From positions 1 to 64,000 of the forward strand of contig JAAUZE010000027.1 in assembly GCA_014804755.1 (NCBI GenBank): a DNA stretch of 64,000 bases. The letters are read 5' to 3'. The notes beneath the pieces were generated by a model. That model was not told the origin of the DNA. It saw only the letters and a program-made list of their open reading frames with translations, and did no database searches. Both the position numbers and the translations under genes were made by a program. Shown one piece after another: positions 43,581-53,059 of the stretch (position 1 is the stretch's first letter; every line of letters starts with the position of its first letter). The stretch is from Lachnospiraceae bacterium (GTDB lineage Bacteria; Bacillota; Clostridia; Lachnospirales; Lachnospiraceae).

Positions 43581-43623
43581 AAATGAGTCCATACCGAGCC
43601 GAGATGTTGTGTATCATGACCGG

Positions 43624-44367
43624 TCAATCGGAATTCTCATCGTCTTCTTCACAGTAATAGCTGAAATACTGTTCCCGCAGGGACTGGTATGAACCGCGGG
43701 GAGGATAGATATTTTTCCCGTCATCCATCTGTAACTCCTGCCTGCTCAGGCTTTCTACATGTTTGAGATTGACAAGATAGGATACGCCGACTCTTGCGAA
43801 TTCGCGATAGGGGGAAAACATGTCGAAGATTGCCGTCATCGTGATGCGCAGCAGACAGTGCGTACCGTCCGAGAAATACAGACATTGCATTTTTCCCTGC
43901 GCTTCGCAGTACACGATCGAATCCACGGCTACGCGGCGGATCTTTCCGTCGATACGCAGCAGAATATACTTTTTGCGTAGTTCCGGTGTGTCTGTTAAAA
44001 GCCGGTCCAGTACCGGATACAGCATTTCCGGGGATACCGGTTTTACTAAATATTGTACAGCCTCCACGCCAAATGCGTCCAGTGCATGCTCTTTTGACGT
44101 GGTAAGGAAAAGGATGGGACTGCTGATTCCTATATCGCGCAGTTCCCTTGCCGCGTCGATTCCCGTTTTGTCCGGCATATAGATGTCGAGTGTGATGAGA
44201 TCCGGTGTATATTGTTTTTCTCTGATCGCGTAGATCAACTCATCTGCGGAAGCAAAACGTTTGATCTTGAGCTCGATTTCGGGATGTTTATCTCCGTAGC
44301 CTGTAAATATTTGTTCTGTTTTATCCAATTCGGTTGTCTCGTCATCGCAGAGTGCGATCAGATACAT
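43624..44367 (-). CDS. LytTR-family response regulator
   Basis: A 247-residue two-component regulator. The receiver domain begins LIALCDDE, with the phospho-acceptor Asp in LITLDIYMPDKTGID and Lys in YLVKPVS. The LytTR DNA-binding domain spans about 135-240 (ILLRIDGKIRRVAVDSIVYC, FARVGVSYLVNLKHVESL). The C-terminus is acidic. It follows the GHKL kinase gene with the two stop/start codons almost touching. AgrA-like by type, but no agrB or agrD is nearby. Confidence 0.93.
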   Translation of the reverse strand: MYLIALCDDETTELDKTEQIFTGYGDKHPEIELKIKRFASADELIYAIREKQYTPDLITLDIYMPDKTGIDAARELRDIGISSPILFLTTSKEHALDAFGVEAVQYLVKPVSPEMLYPVLDRLLTDTPELRKKYILLRIDGKIRRVAVDSIVYCEAQGKMQCLYFSDGTHCLLRITMTAIFDMFSPYREFARVGVSYLVNLKHVESLSRQELQMDDGKNIYPPRGSYQSLREQYFSYYCEEDDENSD

Positions 44368-44368
44368 T

Positions 44369-45697
44369 TTAGCAGCTCCCTTCGTTCCTCTCCAGCGGAA
44401 GGTTTATGATGAGCCGGAAAATGAACATGCCATTATCAGTCTTAAAGTCATATTCTCCATCATATTTTTCCGCTGTCTTGATAATGCTCAATACACCGAT
44501 GCCTCCTGTCGCCTCCGGCTTGGGAAGCCCGTTTTTTAGCTCGATCTCCGTCCGGCATGTATTACTGCAATAGATGATGAGCCTGCCGAGTTTCTTGCGT
44601 ATCATCAGATGAATGGAGCATGCCCGTTCTCTTGCATGCTTTTGTACCTCCATGCATCCGTAAATGGCATTTTCATAAGCGTTCGCCAATATGGCGACAA
44701 GATCGATACTGGGGATTCCCGGATTTTTTTCCAGCTTCACATCAAGCGAGACGGAAATATGTTCCTTTTTTGCACGCTCGGTATACGCTGCGAGGAGATT
44801 GTTGACCGCAGTATTGGAGCAGATGGATTCGACGGCGTTTGTATCGGTCTCTTTGAGCCATTCCTTCAAATACTGCAGCAGCTCCTCGTTCTGCCCCCTG
44901 CGCGCATATTCGGCGATGACCGCATTATGATGCCTTGCGTCGTGCCGGATTCTGCGTCCGGTTTCTATGGATGATTCCAAAAGCTCCATATGCCGTTCCA
45001 ACAGGCGTTGATTCATTTGGATCAACTGGTTTTCTTTTTGATATTCTTTCTCTTTACCCGTATGCAGATAGAGGCGGAATACCAAAAGCTGCAGGGCGCC
45101 GATCAAAAAGAAGTTCAAGCCGATCTGAAAAAGACGAAACGGGGTCTGTTCCAGGCCGTTTTGGCTCAAAATATACCCGACGCCGGCCAGGATGATGAGA
45201 ATCATAACAACGACGCTGAAACGGTCCACTTCATGCTCCACATAATAGCCGAATCCGCGAATGGAGCTTTTGATTTTGGTATTGATAAAAACTGCCATGA
45301 GGAAGATCAAAAGAATGCGCGCAGCAATATCAATCCATACATTTCCGACAAAGAAAATCACCGAGACTTCGATACCGGTGACCATAAAAACTGCCATCAG
45401 ATAGAACGTGAGCGTCAGCTTGTAAATACATAGATAAATGGGATCACTGTTCATAAAAATGGAAAAGATGGCGAAAACCAGATACAGCAATAGCGGTGCC
45501 AGCCGTACATAGCTTTCCCGATTGGCGGCATACCAAACGCAGGAAGCCGTGGCCATGACGACACAAAGGCAGGCGTAACAGGCGGCAGTTTTCTTAAGGC
45601 CGTAGCGCGGCTCGCTCATTAAAGAAAATAAAATGATCACTCCTAATAGATTGATCACAAACCGGATCAATGCGACGGCTATAGAACCACCTAACAT
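44369..45697 (-). CDS. GHKL-type sensor histidine kinase
   Basis: A 442-residue membrane kinase. About six transmembrane helices (residues 5-215) form the sensor, with no large outer domain. A coiled-coil region follows, with the phospho-acceptor His in RRIRHDARHHNAVI. The GHKL ATPase domain has LVAILANAYENAI (N box) and a GIGVLSIIK string (G box). The topology is that of AgrC/ComD-like peptide sensors. It precedes its LytTR partner and lies 58 bp after the BMP lipoprotein gene. No peptide-pheromone gene was found between. Confidence 0.9.
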   Translation of the reverse strand: MLGGSIAVALIRFVINLLGVIILFSLMSEPRYGLKKTAACYACLCVVMATASCVWYAANRESYVRLAPLLLYLVFAIFSIFMNSDPIYLCIYKLTLTFYLMAVFMVTGIEVSVIFFVGNVWIDIAARILLIFLMAVFINTKIKSSIRGFGYYVEHEVDRFSVVVMILIILAGVGYILSQNGLEQTPFRLFQIGLNFFLIGALQLLVFRLYLHTGKEKEYQKENQLIQMNQRLLERHMELLESSIETGRRIRHDARHHNAVIAEYARRGQNEELLQYLKEWLKETDTNAVESICSNTAVNNLLAAYTERAKKEHISVSLDVKLEKNPGIPSIDLVAILANAYENAIYGCMEVQKHARERACSIHLMIRKKLGRLIIYCSNTCRTEIELKNGLPKPEATGGIGVLSIIKTAEKYDGEYDFKTDNGMFIFRLIINLPLERNEGSC

Positions 45698-45755
45698 ATC
45701 GCTGTCACACCTCCCTTCTTAAATTCATTAAAACGCAGGATGTTCAAAAAAGATC

Positions 45756-46901
45756 TTAATGTTTCCATGTAAAACTATCGGGAGTGATGCCGTTAAAATT
45801 AGCGGCAGGCACGATATCGCCCGACCTGAGCAATTCATAAGCGGCATCGATCTTTTCAATCGTTGCAGCAGATAACTGATTTCTTCCTTCCGCATTAACA
45901 TAGCCTGTGGAACCTGTATCAACCCGAAGTGTGACATTCCCGCCGCCAAAAAAGCCGACAGCGATCGCATTCAAGGTTTTCTCAACGTCACTATGCATCA
46001 CTTTAATGGCAGAGGTCAGTATGACGTTACGATCCCCGTCAAAGCCGTCGTCATACTGGTCGATATCAACACCGATGAACATGACGCCGTTCGTTTCTTT
46101 AACGGCATCCAGAACGCCGCTCCCGGCGGTGCCTGCCGCTGCAAAGATAATGTCGACGCCCTCTGCGATCAATGCCCTGCCTACGACCTTTCCGGTTTCG
46201 ATATCGGCAAAAGAACCGATATAGTTTCCGCCTACATCCGCGCCGGTAACATCTGTTCCTGCATAAGAAGGAAGCTCCACGATCTCGACATGCTTTCCTT
46301 CTGTCTCGTTGACATATTTCACACCGCACTCAAATCCATACTGATAGTTCACGTTGGAAGGATAAGCAACGCCGTTTACAACAGCCACCTTACCGGACTT
46401 TGTCTCAAGTGCTGCCGCCATTCCGGCAAAGAAACCGGATTCCTGCTCTGCAAAACACATCGCAAAAATATTATCCACTTCCACCTCATTGCCGTTTGCA
46501 TCGGACGGGAAAGAATCTACCAAAATAAACTTGATATTTGGGTTTTGTATTGCAATATCGGCGATTCCTGCAAACTGGAAACCACAGCATACAATGACAT
46601 CATAATCCGTCACAATATCCGCGACCGCCGCAAGAGACGCCGCCGTATCGCCGGTAGTTTCCTGTACGGGCGTTACCGTTGAGCCCGGATGGGATTCCAG
46701 AAAAGCCAGAATACCGTTATAAATATCCTCATTAAAAGAATGATCATCTACTCCTGCCGGACTGCTGACGATCGCGATCTTCAAGTTTTCATCCGCGTTT
46801 CCGGTCGTTCCTGTCGTAGAGCCGTTACCGTTTCTTCCGCAGGCGGTCATGGAAAGAAGCATGACAGACGCAAGAATCAGTGACAATATCTTTTTTCTCA
46901 T
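45756..46901 (-). CDS. BMP/PnrA-family substrate-binding lipoprotein
   Basis: A 381-residue lipoprotein with lipobox SMTACG. It has the fold of basic membrane protein (BMP/PnrA) periplasmic-type receptors, which bind purine nucleosides: VDDHSFNEDIYNGILAFL, VCCGFQFAGIADIA, FILVDSFPSD, FAGMAAAL and GVDIDQYDDG. In ABC importers this gene is followed by an ATPase and two permeases; none is present here. Instead it lies between a chemoreceptor and a two-component system on the same strand, suggesting it serves ligand sensing. AGGAGGAAAT precedes the ATG. Confidence 0.9.
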   Translation of the reverse strand: MRKKILSLILASVMLLSMTACGRNGNGSTTGTTGNADENLKIAIVSSPAGVDDHSFNEDIYNGILAFLESHPGSTVTPVQETTGDTAASLAAVADIVTDYDVIVCCGFQFAGIADIAIQNPNIKFILVDSFPSDANGNEVEVDNIFAMCFAEQESGFFAGMAAALETKSGKVAVVNGVAYPSNVNYQYGFECGVKYVNETEGKHVEIVELPSYAGTDVTGADVGGNYIGSFADIETGKVVGRALIAEGVDIIFAAAGTAGSGVLDAVKETNGVMFIGVDIDQYDDGFDGDRNVILTSAIKVMHSDVEKTLNAIAVGFFGGGNVTLRVDTGSTGYVNAEGRNQLSAATIEKIDAAYELLRSGDIVPAANFNGITPDSFTWKH

Positions 46902-46939
46902 ATATCATTTCCTCCTGAATTTGAAAAATATGTACCGAA

Positions 46940-48679
46940 TTAAATCTTAAAGAAAGCAACATCCCGTTCAAGCTCATCCGCAATATCTTTCAAATCTTTT
47001 GCAGCATTTGTAAGCAGGCTGACCATCGCATTCAGCTCCTGCATCGCAGCATTTGTTTCCTCTGTTGACGCAGTATTCTCTTCTGCAACGGCGGACAAAT
47101 TCTGTATGACATCGACCACCTTCACTCTTGCCTCATCGCACTCCCTGGTCTGCGCATAAATCTGCTCGGTTTCAACAATCGAGGTTTCAATCCCTTTTGT
47201 AACATCAGCAAATTTTTTCTTTGTTTCCTCCAGCTTCTTCTGCTGTTCAATAATGATTTCGCCTGCCTCTGTCATAATCTCAACAGAAGCTTTGGAATTC
47301 TCGGCCAGCTGATGAATAATATCTTCGATCGTTTTAGCCGAATTGTTGGAATCCTCAGCCAATTTTGAAATCTGTGAAGCCACAACGGCAAATCCACGTC
47401 CGGCTTCCCCCGCTCTTGCTGCCTCGATATTTGCGTTTAATGACAACAGGCTGGTCTCGCTGGCAATCGACGTGATCAGGTTGACAGAATCCTGAATTTT
47501 GCCGACGGATTCATTGGTCGTATTTACGGAAGCGTCAATTTTCTTAATTGCCTCTAATGTCCTGTCGTTGGATATGCTCAATTCGTTAATGATACGCTCG
47601 GATTCCTGATCTGCGTCTCTAATCCCTAAGGATATGTTATCCAGCTCCTGTACGCCTTTTGCAATTTTTTCTATCATAGAACCAATGGTCGTAACCTGTG
47701 TGGTCGCCGATTCAATATCCTGTGCCTGCGTTGCGGCGCCCTTGGCAACGTCCTCCACCGCATGGCTGATCTCATCCACCGTAGAGCTGGTCTGCGACGC
47801 AACGGATTCCAGAGAATTGCTTGACTGAAGCAGGTTGTCGGTTTTTTCTTTAATACTGCCGACCATGCTTTGAAGCTTTTCCGCCAGTCCGTACATGGAC
47901 GAGACCATTGCACCGATCTCATCCGTTCTGTTCCGGGCTACCCGGCTGAGCTTCTCCGCCCCCTCACTCAGTTCGACCCGCAGATTACCGTCGGAAATAT
48001 TGACAAGCATACCGCCTGCCCGGACAACGATGGTCGCGATTCCTTTTACAAGAAACGTGCAGACAACCAGAGCGGCAACCAAAATAGCAAGAGAAATGAC
48101 CACAATGCCGATGATTTTGCTGCGAATGGTTGCATCAACATCCTTCGATGGCTGTCCGGCAAAGATCATACCTACAACAGCCCCTTCGCTATTCCTTACC
48201 GGTTTATAATAGGCATAATAGTTTTCATCATTGATCGTGATACTGTCTGAACTATAATCGTTCCCGCCCTTCAATACGGCTTCGACAACCACGTCGGAGG
48301 CTTTTGTCCAAAGCATCCGGTTTCCTGATTTGTCAAATAAAGAAGTGGCAACTCTGACATCCCCGTAGAAAAGGGTAACATCCGTATCTGTGCCTGCCGT
48401 ATAGCTGTCAATAATACTCTCGTGCGCCGTAATATTATAATCGCCTTTATAGAGCAGATATCCCTTTACAGAGTAATCGCCCGGATCAATGGCATCATAG
48501 GACGCAGAAACCGATTGACATACAAGAGCCAGTTCCTCCATTACTTTTTCCTTCATCCCATTTTGCAGCGCATTAATGGAATATATGGCGATAATAACAT
48601 CCGCACAAATGATCGGCAAAGCGCATGTTAAGATCAGCTTCACTAAAATTCCCGGTCCCTTTTTTCCTTTTCTGTCCAT
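46940..48679 (-). CDS. methyl-accepting chemotaxis protein (single-Cache type)
   Basis: A 579-residue chemoreceptor. TM1 is at about 12-32. The outer sensor (about 35-185) carries [37 protein letters not shown] and [19 protein letters not shown], strings of Cache_3-like domains. TM2 lies at about 193-213, then HAMP. The signalling tip is [20 protein letters not shown] reading on to GRGFAVVA. It starts 50 bp after the upstream chemoreceptor and ends 38 bp before the BMP lipoprotein gene, so it may read that protein or a small ligand directly. Confidence 0.93.
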   Translation of the reverse strand: MDRKGKKGPGILVKLILTCALPIICADVIIAIYSINALQNGMKEKVMEELALVCQSVSASYDAIDPGDYSVKGYLLYKGDYNITAHESIIDSYTAGTDTDVTLFYGDVRVATSLFDKSGNRMLWTKASDVVVEAVLKGGNDYSSDSITINDENYYAYYKPVRNSEGAVVGMIFAGQPSKDVDATIRSKIIGIVVISLAILVAALVVCTFLVKGIATIVVRAGGMLVNISDGNLRVELSEGAEKLSRVARNRTDEIGAMVSSMYGLAEKLQSMVGSIKEKTDNLLQSSNSLESVASQTSSTVDEISHAVEDVAKGAATQAQDIESATTQVTTIGSMIEKIAKGVQELDNISLGIRDADQESERIINELSISNDRTLEAIKKIDASVNTTNESVGKIQDSVNLITSIASETSLLSLNANIEAARAGEAGRGFAVVASQISKLAEDSNNSAKTIEDIIHQLAENSKASVEIMTEAGEIIIEQQKKLEETKKKFADVTKGIETSIVETEQIYAQTRECDEARVKVVDVIQNLSAVAEENTASTEETNAAMQELNAMVSLLTNAAKDLKDIADELERDVAFFKI

Positions 48680-48729
48680 ATGGATTTAAGCCCTTTCTCA
48701 AAAACAGTATGATTGATATTCGCCGCGTC

Positions 48730-50730
48730 TTAGATTCGGAACGATGCGACGGTCCGGTTCAAAATTTCGCTGAGCCGGAATAGTTCCTGCATTTGCGCCA
48801 TGACTGCCTCGGAGGTTTCGCCGGAATCTTCTGCGGATTGTTCCATGCGTGCGACAAATTCCGTGATTCCGCTCATGAGCTCCGTGATCGCGGCAATGGA
48901 TTCATTAATATCCGCCATGCTTGCGTTCATCTCCTCGGAGGATGCGCCCAGATCGCCGGAAATGTCATTATAAAATGCCGCGTCTTTCTGATACACTTCG
49001 GCAAGGTCTGTCATGCTCTTGTAATCTTCCATGACCTTTCCGTTCATGAAGGAGAGCAGTTTGCCTGAGCTTTCGGATAAGAACGCTACGTTCTGCACGA
49101 CGCCCTCCGTCACCTGGCGGATCTTATCCACCGCGCGCTTGGAATTGTCCGCAAGCTGCCGGATCTCATCCGCAACGACCGCAAAGCCCTTTCCGGCATC
49201 GCCCGCTCTTGCGGCCTCGATGGATGCGTTCAGCGCCAAAAGATTCGTCTGTGAGCTGATGGAAAGAATTTCCTCTGTTAATGTATTGATCTCGTGTACC
49301 CGCTGGCTGTCTGCGATCGCCTGCTCCAAATCTCCCTTTGTCGCCTCATACAGTGTGACCGCTTCCTCTGCGGAGCGCTTGGAGGATGCGTGCTGTTTTC
49401 CGGCGCGCTCCATGATCAGACAGGATTGCTCGGCGGCTTCTTCTGCTTTCTTTGCCACGCTTCCGATGGCAGAGCCAAGCTCCTGACCGTTGCTTTTGAT
49501 CCGTTCCGTCAGCTGCTGTGCCTGCGACGTCTGATCCGTGACACCATTCACCAGATCGGAAATGCCGGAAATGTCCTGATTGAGGGTACTCATCTTAGAA
49601 GAGGTAGCCTCGGCGATCGTGCCGATGCTTTCCGCTTCCTTTTTGGTATTTAAGATGATGTTCCGAATCTGCTGCTTGACTTCAACCGTTGCGGTCCGTA
49701 TCTGCTCGGTCTCGTTCTTATACTCATCTGGTATGGCTTTTTCGCTTACTGTCTGTTCAGAAAAATCGCCGGAAGCAAACTGCTTCAGCATTTGTATGGG
49801 AGCCAGCATTTTTCCGATCAGCCCCGTCATGAACACGGTAACGAAACCGATGATCACAAGCGCGATCACTGCAGCAACCATGATCATCGTGATGAGAGAA
49901 TCTACGATATTGGCGGCCGGTACGACGACGCCGAGCTTCCAGTTACTGCCCGCGATTTCAGATGCGGCAAAATAGCATGTGCTTCCGTCATAATCCGTCA
50001 GCTTTTTGATGCTGCGATTGGAACCGGTCATCATTTCGCCGAGTCCCGGAAGGATATCCGTTACCGCGACTGCCGTGTCCCCTGTCGGCTCATACGCCTT
50101 GTTCCGATGTGCAACGTAATGTCCGCTGCTGTCCGCCAAAAAACCATACACGCCCTTTGCATAGCTGATGCTTCCCGTTAAGTCCGTTACCGTCCCAAGC
50201 GTTACATCCAGACCGATGACGCCCGCAAGTTCGCCGTTCACATAGACCGGTGCGGCGATCGTTGTGCACATCTGGTTTGTGATAACGTCCCAGTAAGGGT
50301 CCGTTACAATGACGTCTCCTGCCTGAGCCGCCTGCTGATACCAGCCGCGTGCGACCGGGTCATAACCCTCCGGGATTTCTGCTTCGCGGTTAGACTGGAT
50401 AAATCTGCTGTCCGCCGTTCCGCAGTATAGATTTAACAGCTCTGTTCTGCCCGCAGCATGGACGTCCACAACGGACTGGATGAGTGTTGTTTCCACGCTT
50501 CCCATTGCCTGAATACTGTTGGCGGCTCCGGCAGCGAGCATTTTTTCGTTTTCAATCCATGTGTTAATCTCTTCCGCGTATTTGTCCGCATTCAACTGCA
50601 ATGCCTCTGTCTGATCCTGAATCATGCGGTTGCCCGCAATGATAATGATTCCTGCGGTCGTCAGAAGAATACTTGCTATGACAATTCCAATGACGCTGAC
50701 TGTAAGCCTTCCCTTGATCGTCTTCAACAC
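48730..50730 (-). CDS. methyl-accepting chemotaxis protein (dCache type)
   Basis: About 666 residues. TM1 (about 5-28) is followed by an outer dCache sensor (about 35-280: [54 protein letters not shown]). TM2 is at about 285-310, then a HAMP-like region and the signalling domain with the tip [20 protein letters not shown] then [11 protein letters not shown]. The GTG at 50730 is chosen because GAGG stands nine bases ahead; a GTG at 50745 is also in frame. It is probably the first gene of the sensory operon. Confidence 0.93.
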   Translation of the reverse strand: MLKTIKGRLTVSVIGIVIASILLTTAGIIIIAGNRMIQDQTEALQLNADKYAEEINTWIENEKMLAAGAANSIQAMGSVETTLIQSVVDVHAAGRTELLNLYCGTADSRFIQSNREAEIPEGYDPVARGWYQQAAQAGDVIVTDPYWDVITNQMCTTIAAPVYVNGELAGVIGLDVTLGTVTDLTGSISYAKGVYGFLADSSGHYVAHRNKAYEPTGDTAVAVTDILPGLGEMMTGSNRSIKKLTDYDGSTCYFAASEIAGSNWKLGVVVPAANIVDSLITMIMVAAVIALVIIGFVTVFMTGLIGKMLAPIQMLKQFASGDFSEQTVSEKAIPDEYKNETEQIRTATVEVKQQIRNIILNTKKEAESIGTIAEATSSKMSTLNQDISGISDLVNGVTDQTSQAQQLTERIKSNGQELGSAIGSVAKKAEEAAEQSCLIMERAGKQHASSKRSAEEAVTLYEATKGDLEQAIADSQRVHEINTLTEEILSISSQTNLLALNASIEAARAGDAGKGFAVVADEIRQLADNSKRAVDKIRQVTEGVVQNVAFLSESSGKLLSFMNGKVMEDYKSMTDLAEVYQKDAAFYNDISGDLGASSEEMNASMADINESIAAITELMSGITEFVARMEQSAEDSGETSEAVMAQMQELFRLSEILNRTVASFRI

Positions 50731-50853
50731 AATTATGTACCTCACTTCATGAAAATTTAATAGAGTCCGACTATAAATATACTGTCGGATCTGGTCAAAA
50801 AAAAGAAGTTCGGTACAATTTGCACTTTTTTTGGTATCCTTTGCAGTTCTTTT

Positions 50854-52275
50854 TTAGTCCTCATCCATATCCACGCAGGGCAGGGAAAAAATGAACTCGC
50901 TCCCGGCGCCCTCCGTACTGATGACGTTAATGTTTTCACTGTGCGCGCGGATGATCTCTTTGGTGATGGAAAGGCCGAGGCCGGTTCCTTTTTTATCCTT
51001 ACCGCGCGATAAGTCCGTCTTGTAGAAACGATCCCAAATAAATTTCAGACTGTCCTTGGGAATGCCGATACCGTTGTCTTTGACGGAAATAAACACTTTA
51101 TTATGCTTTTGCGTCGTCTCGATCTTAATATGGGAATCGTGATGCGAAAATTTGATGGCATTGTCGAGCAGGTTGTAGAGCACCTGCTGGATTTTGCTTA
51201 AATCCGCCGTGACGAGCATGCTGTCGCCGGTCAGTACCAGATCGATGACAAGCTGCCGCTCTCGACAAATACCCTCAAAGGTTGCGACCGTATTTTTGAT
51301 GACGCGGTTGATGTCAAACGTGCTTTTTTCCAAAACCATGCCTTCCGTGTTGAGGTTATTCAGCGTTAAAAGATTATTTGTCAGCTTTGTCAGGCGCTCC
51401 GTTTCATTTAATACGATCTGCAGATATTTTTCGTGCAGCTCAGGGGGGATGGTGCCGTCGAGCATCGCCTGCACATATCCGCTGATGGAGGTTAAGGGGG
51501 AACGGAAGTCGTGCGAGATGTTGGCGACGAGCTTTTTTTGGTTTTCACCGCCCTGTGCAAGCGCTTCCGCCATGTAGGAAAGCGAAGCGGCGAGGTAGCC
51601 GATCTCGTCCTCGCTGTCCACGGAGAGCTGATAGCTTAAGTTGCCGCCCGCATACTGTTCGGTCGCGCGCGTAATCTTGCGAAGCGGGAGATAGACCATT
51701 TCCGTGAAAAAAATAAGAATGATGAGTGACAATAAAAACAGGATCACCAACAGCAGATAGGAAATATTTAAGAGGCTGTTGCTCTCCTGCTCGATTGCGC
51801 TCATGGGGGTAAGGATCACGACATAACCTTTTACCTTAAAATCTGAGGTGATGGGGGCAAAAACGCTCAGCATATTTTCCTCGAACATGCCGAAGAACGT
51901 GCTGACCGTATAGTAAGTACTTCCGGTCACGGTCGGATCAAACGCTTCCACGACCACTTGATTATCGACATCGATCGGGTTTTTGGAGTCCACAACAATT
52001 CTCCCCGACGGATTCATGATCCAAATCGTGGAAGAGAGGTAAACATCAAGCGCATCCAATTGATTTTTGGCGGTTTCCAAAGAAATGCGGTTATCGTAAA
52101 GCTCGGATGCGTAGGTACCCGCGATCATGACCGCTTCCTGATAAAGGGACTCCGCCTTTTCTTTTTTCAGATGGTCTAAGGTCATGCCGGAAACAAAGTT
52201 TGCGACAACAAAAAAACCGAAAAAAGCAAAGATCAGATAGGCAAGCAGAAATTTCCAATATAGTGTGCGTTTCAT
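50854..52275 (-). CDS. sensor histidine kinase (HAMP-HisKA-HATPase)
   Basis: A 473-residue membrane kinase. TM1 is at about 8-28 and the outer sensor at about 30-165 (LSSTIWIMNPSGRIVVDS, GYVVILTPMSAIE). TM2 is at about 172-195, followed by HAMP. HisKA carries the phosphorylated His in NISHDFRSPLTSISGY. HATPase_c has NLLDNAIKF (N box), DNGIGIP and GTGLGLSI. It lies downstream of an OmpR-type regulator gene, 56 bp away, in the order typical for PhoP/PhoR- or ResD/ResE-like pairs. The signal is unknown. Confidence 0.94.
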   Translation of the reverse strand: MKRTLYWKFLLAYLIFAFFGFFVVANFVSGMTLDHLKKEKAESLYQEAVMIAGTYASELYDNRISLETAKNQLDALDVYLSSTIWIMNPSGRIVVDSKNPIDVDNQVVVEAFDPTVTGSTYYTVSTFFGMFEENMLSVFAPITSDFKVKGYVVILTPMSAIEQESNSLLNISYLLLVILFLLSLIILIFFTEMVYLPLRKITRATEQYAGGNLSYQLSVDSEDEIGYLAASLSYMAEALAQGGENQKKLVANISHDFRSPLTSISGYVQAMLDGTIPPELHEKYLQIVLNETERLTKLTNNLLTLNNLNTEGMVLEKSTFDINRVIKNTVATFEGICRERQLVIDLVLTGDSMLVTADLSKIQQVLYNLLDNAIKFSHHDSHIKIETTQKHNKVFISVKDNGIGIPKDSLKFIWDRFYKTDLSRGKDKKGTGLGLSITKEIIRAHSENINVISTEGAGSEFIFSLPCVDMDED

Positions 52276-52331
52276 GAATCGTTATCCCTCAAAATCCAAT
52301 CTGTCAGCGTTACATAAGAGCATATGCGGCC

Positions 52332-53030
52332 TTAACGTACCTCAAATTTGTAGCCGATGCTCCAGATCGTGGCAATCCGCCAGTGGGCGTTGTCCTTGAT
52401 TTTTTCGCGCAGACGTTTGATATGGACGTCCACGGTTCTCGTATCGCCTATGTATTCATAGCCCCAAATCTGGTCTAAGAGCTGTTCTCTTGTAAAAACG
52501 TGGTTCGGGGAGGAGGCAAGAAAATAGAGAAGCTCCAGCTCCTTCGGCGGCATATCCACGCGGTGTCCGTTGTAGATCACGGAATAATTCGTCCGGTTGA
52601 TGACAAGGTCGGGAAATTCCACCTTGTCCACATCCTGCTGGACGGTCGTGTTCGGCGCGGGTGTGTAGCGGCGCAGAACCGCCTTGACGCGCGCGACAAG
52701 CTCTTTCGTGTCAAAGGGCTTTTCCATGTAATCGTCCGCGCCAAGCTCTAAGCCGAGCACCTTGTCGAAGATCTCGCCCTTTGCGGAAAGCATGATGATC
52801 GGCGTCTGGGAATGCGCGCGGATCTCACGGCATACCTGATAGCCGTCGATGCCGGGGAGCATTAAGTCGAGTAAGATCAGGTTCGGCTTAAAGGAATCAA
52901 AGCAGGTGAGGGCGGATTCGCCGTCGTTCACGATCCGGGTCTCAAAGCATTCCTTTGTCAGATAGAGGGAGATGAGCTCCGCAATATTATTGTCGTCATC
53001 TACGATCAGGATTTTCTGTTTGGCTGCCAA
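52332..53030 (-). CDS. OmpR/PhoB-family response regulator
   Basis: A 232-residue regulator. The receiver domain has ILIVDDDNNIAELI, the phospho-acceptor Asp in LILLDLMLPGIDGYQV, and Lys in YMEKPFDTKELVARV. The winged-helix DNA-binding domain (about 135-230) includes ELLYFLASSPNHVFTREQLL and TRTVDVHIKRLREKI. It begins with TTG (53030), with GAGGAGG eight to nine bases upstream. It is co-directional with the downstream kinase and the upstream mutS2, 29 bp after mutS2. Confidence 0.95.
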   Translation of the reverse strand: MAAKQKILIVDDDNNIAELISLYLTKECFETRIVNDGESALTCFDSFKPNLILLDLMLPGIDGYQVCREIRAHSQTPIIMLSAKGEIFDKVLGLELGADDYMEKPFDTKELVARVKAVLRRYTPAPNTTVQQDVDKVEFPDLVINRTNYSVIYNGHRVDMPPKELELLYFLASSPNHVFTREQLLDQIWGYEYIGDTRTVDVHIKRLREKIKDNAHWRIATIWSIGYKFEVR

Positions 53031-53059
53031 GTGATTTCCTCCTCTTAAAAAATGATAGT

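Noticed and set aside
44367-44369. agr-type quorum-sensing locus
   Set aside because: A GHKL kinase and LytTR regulator are present, but no AgrB-like peptidase and no AgrD-like peptide frame were found around them.
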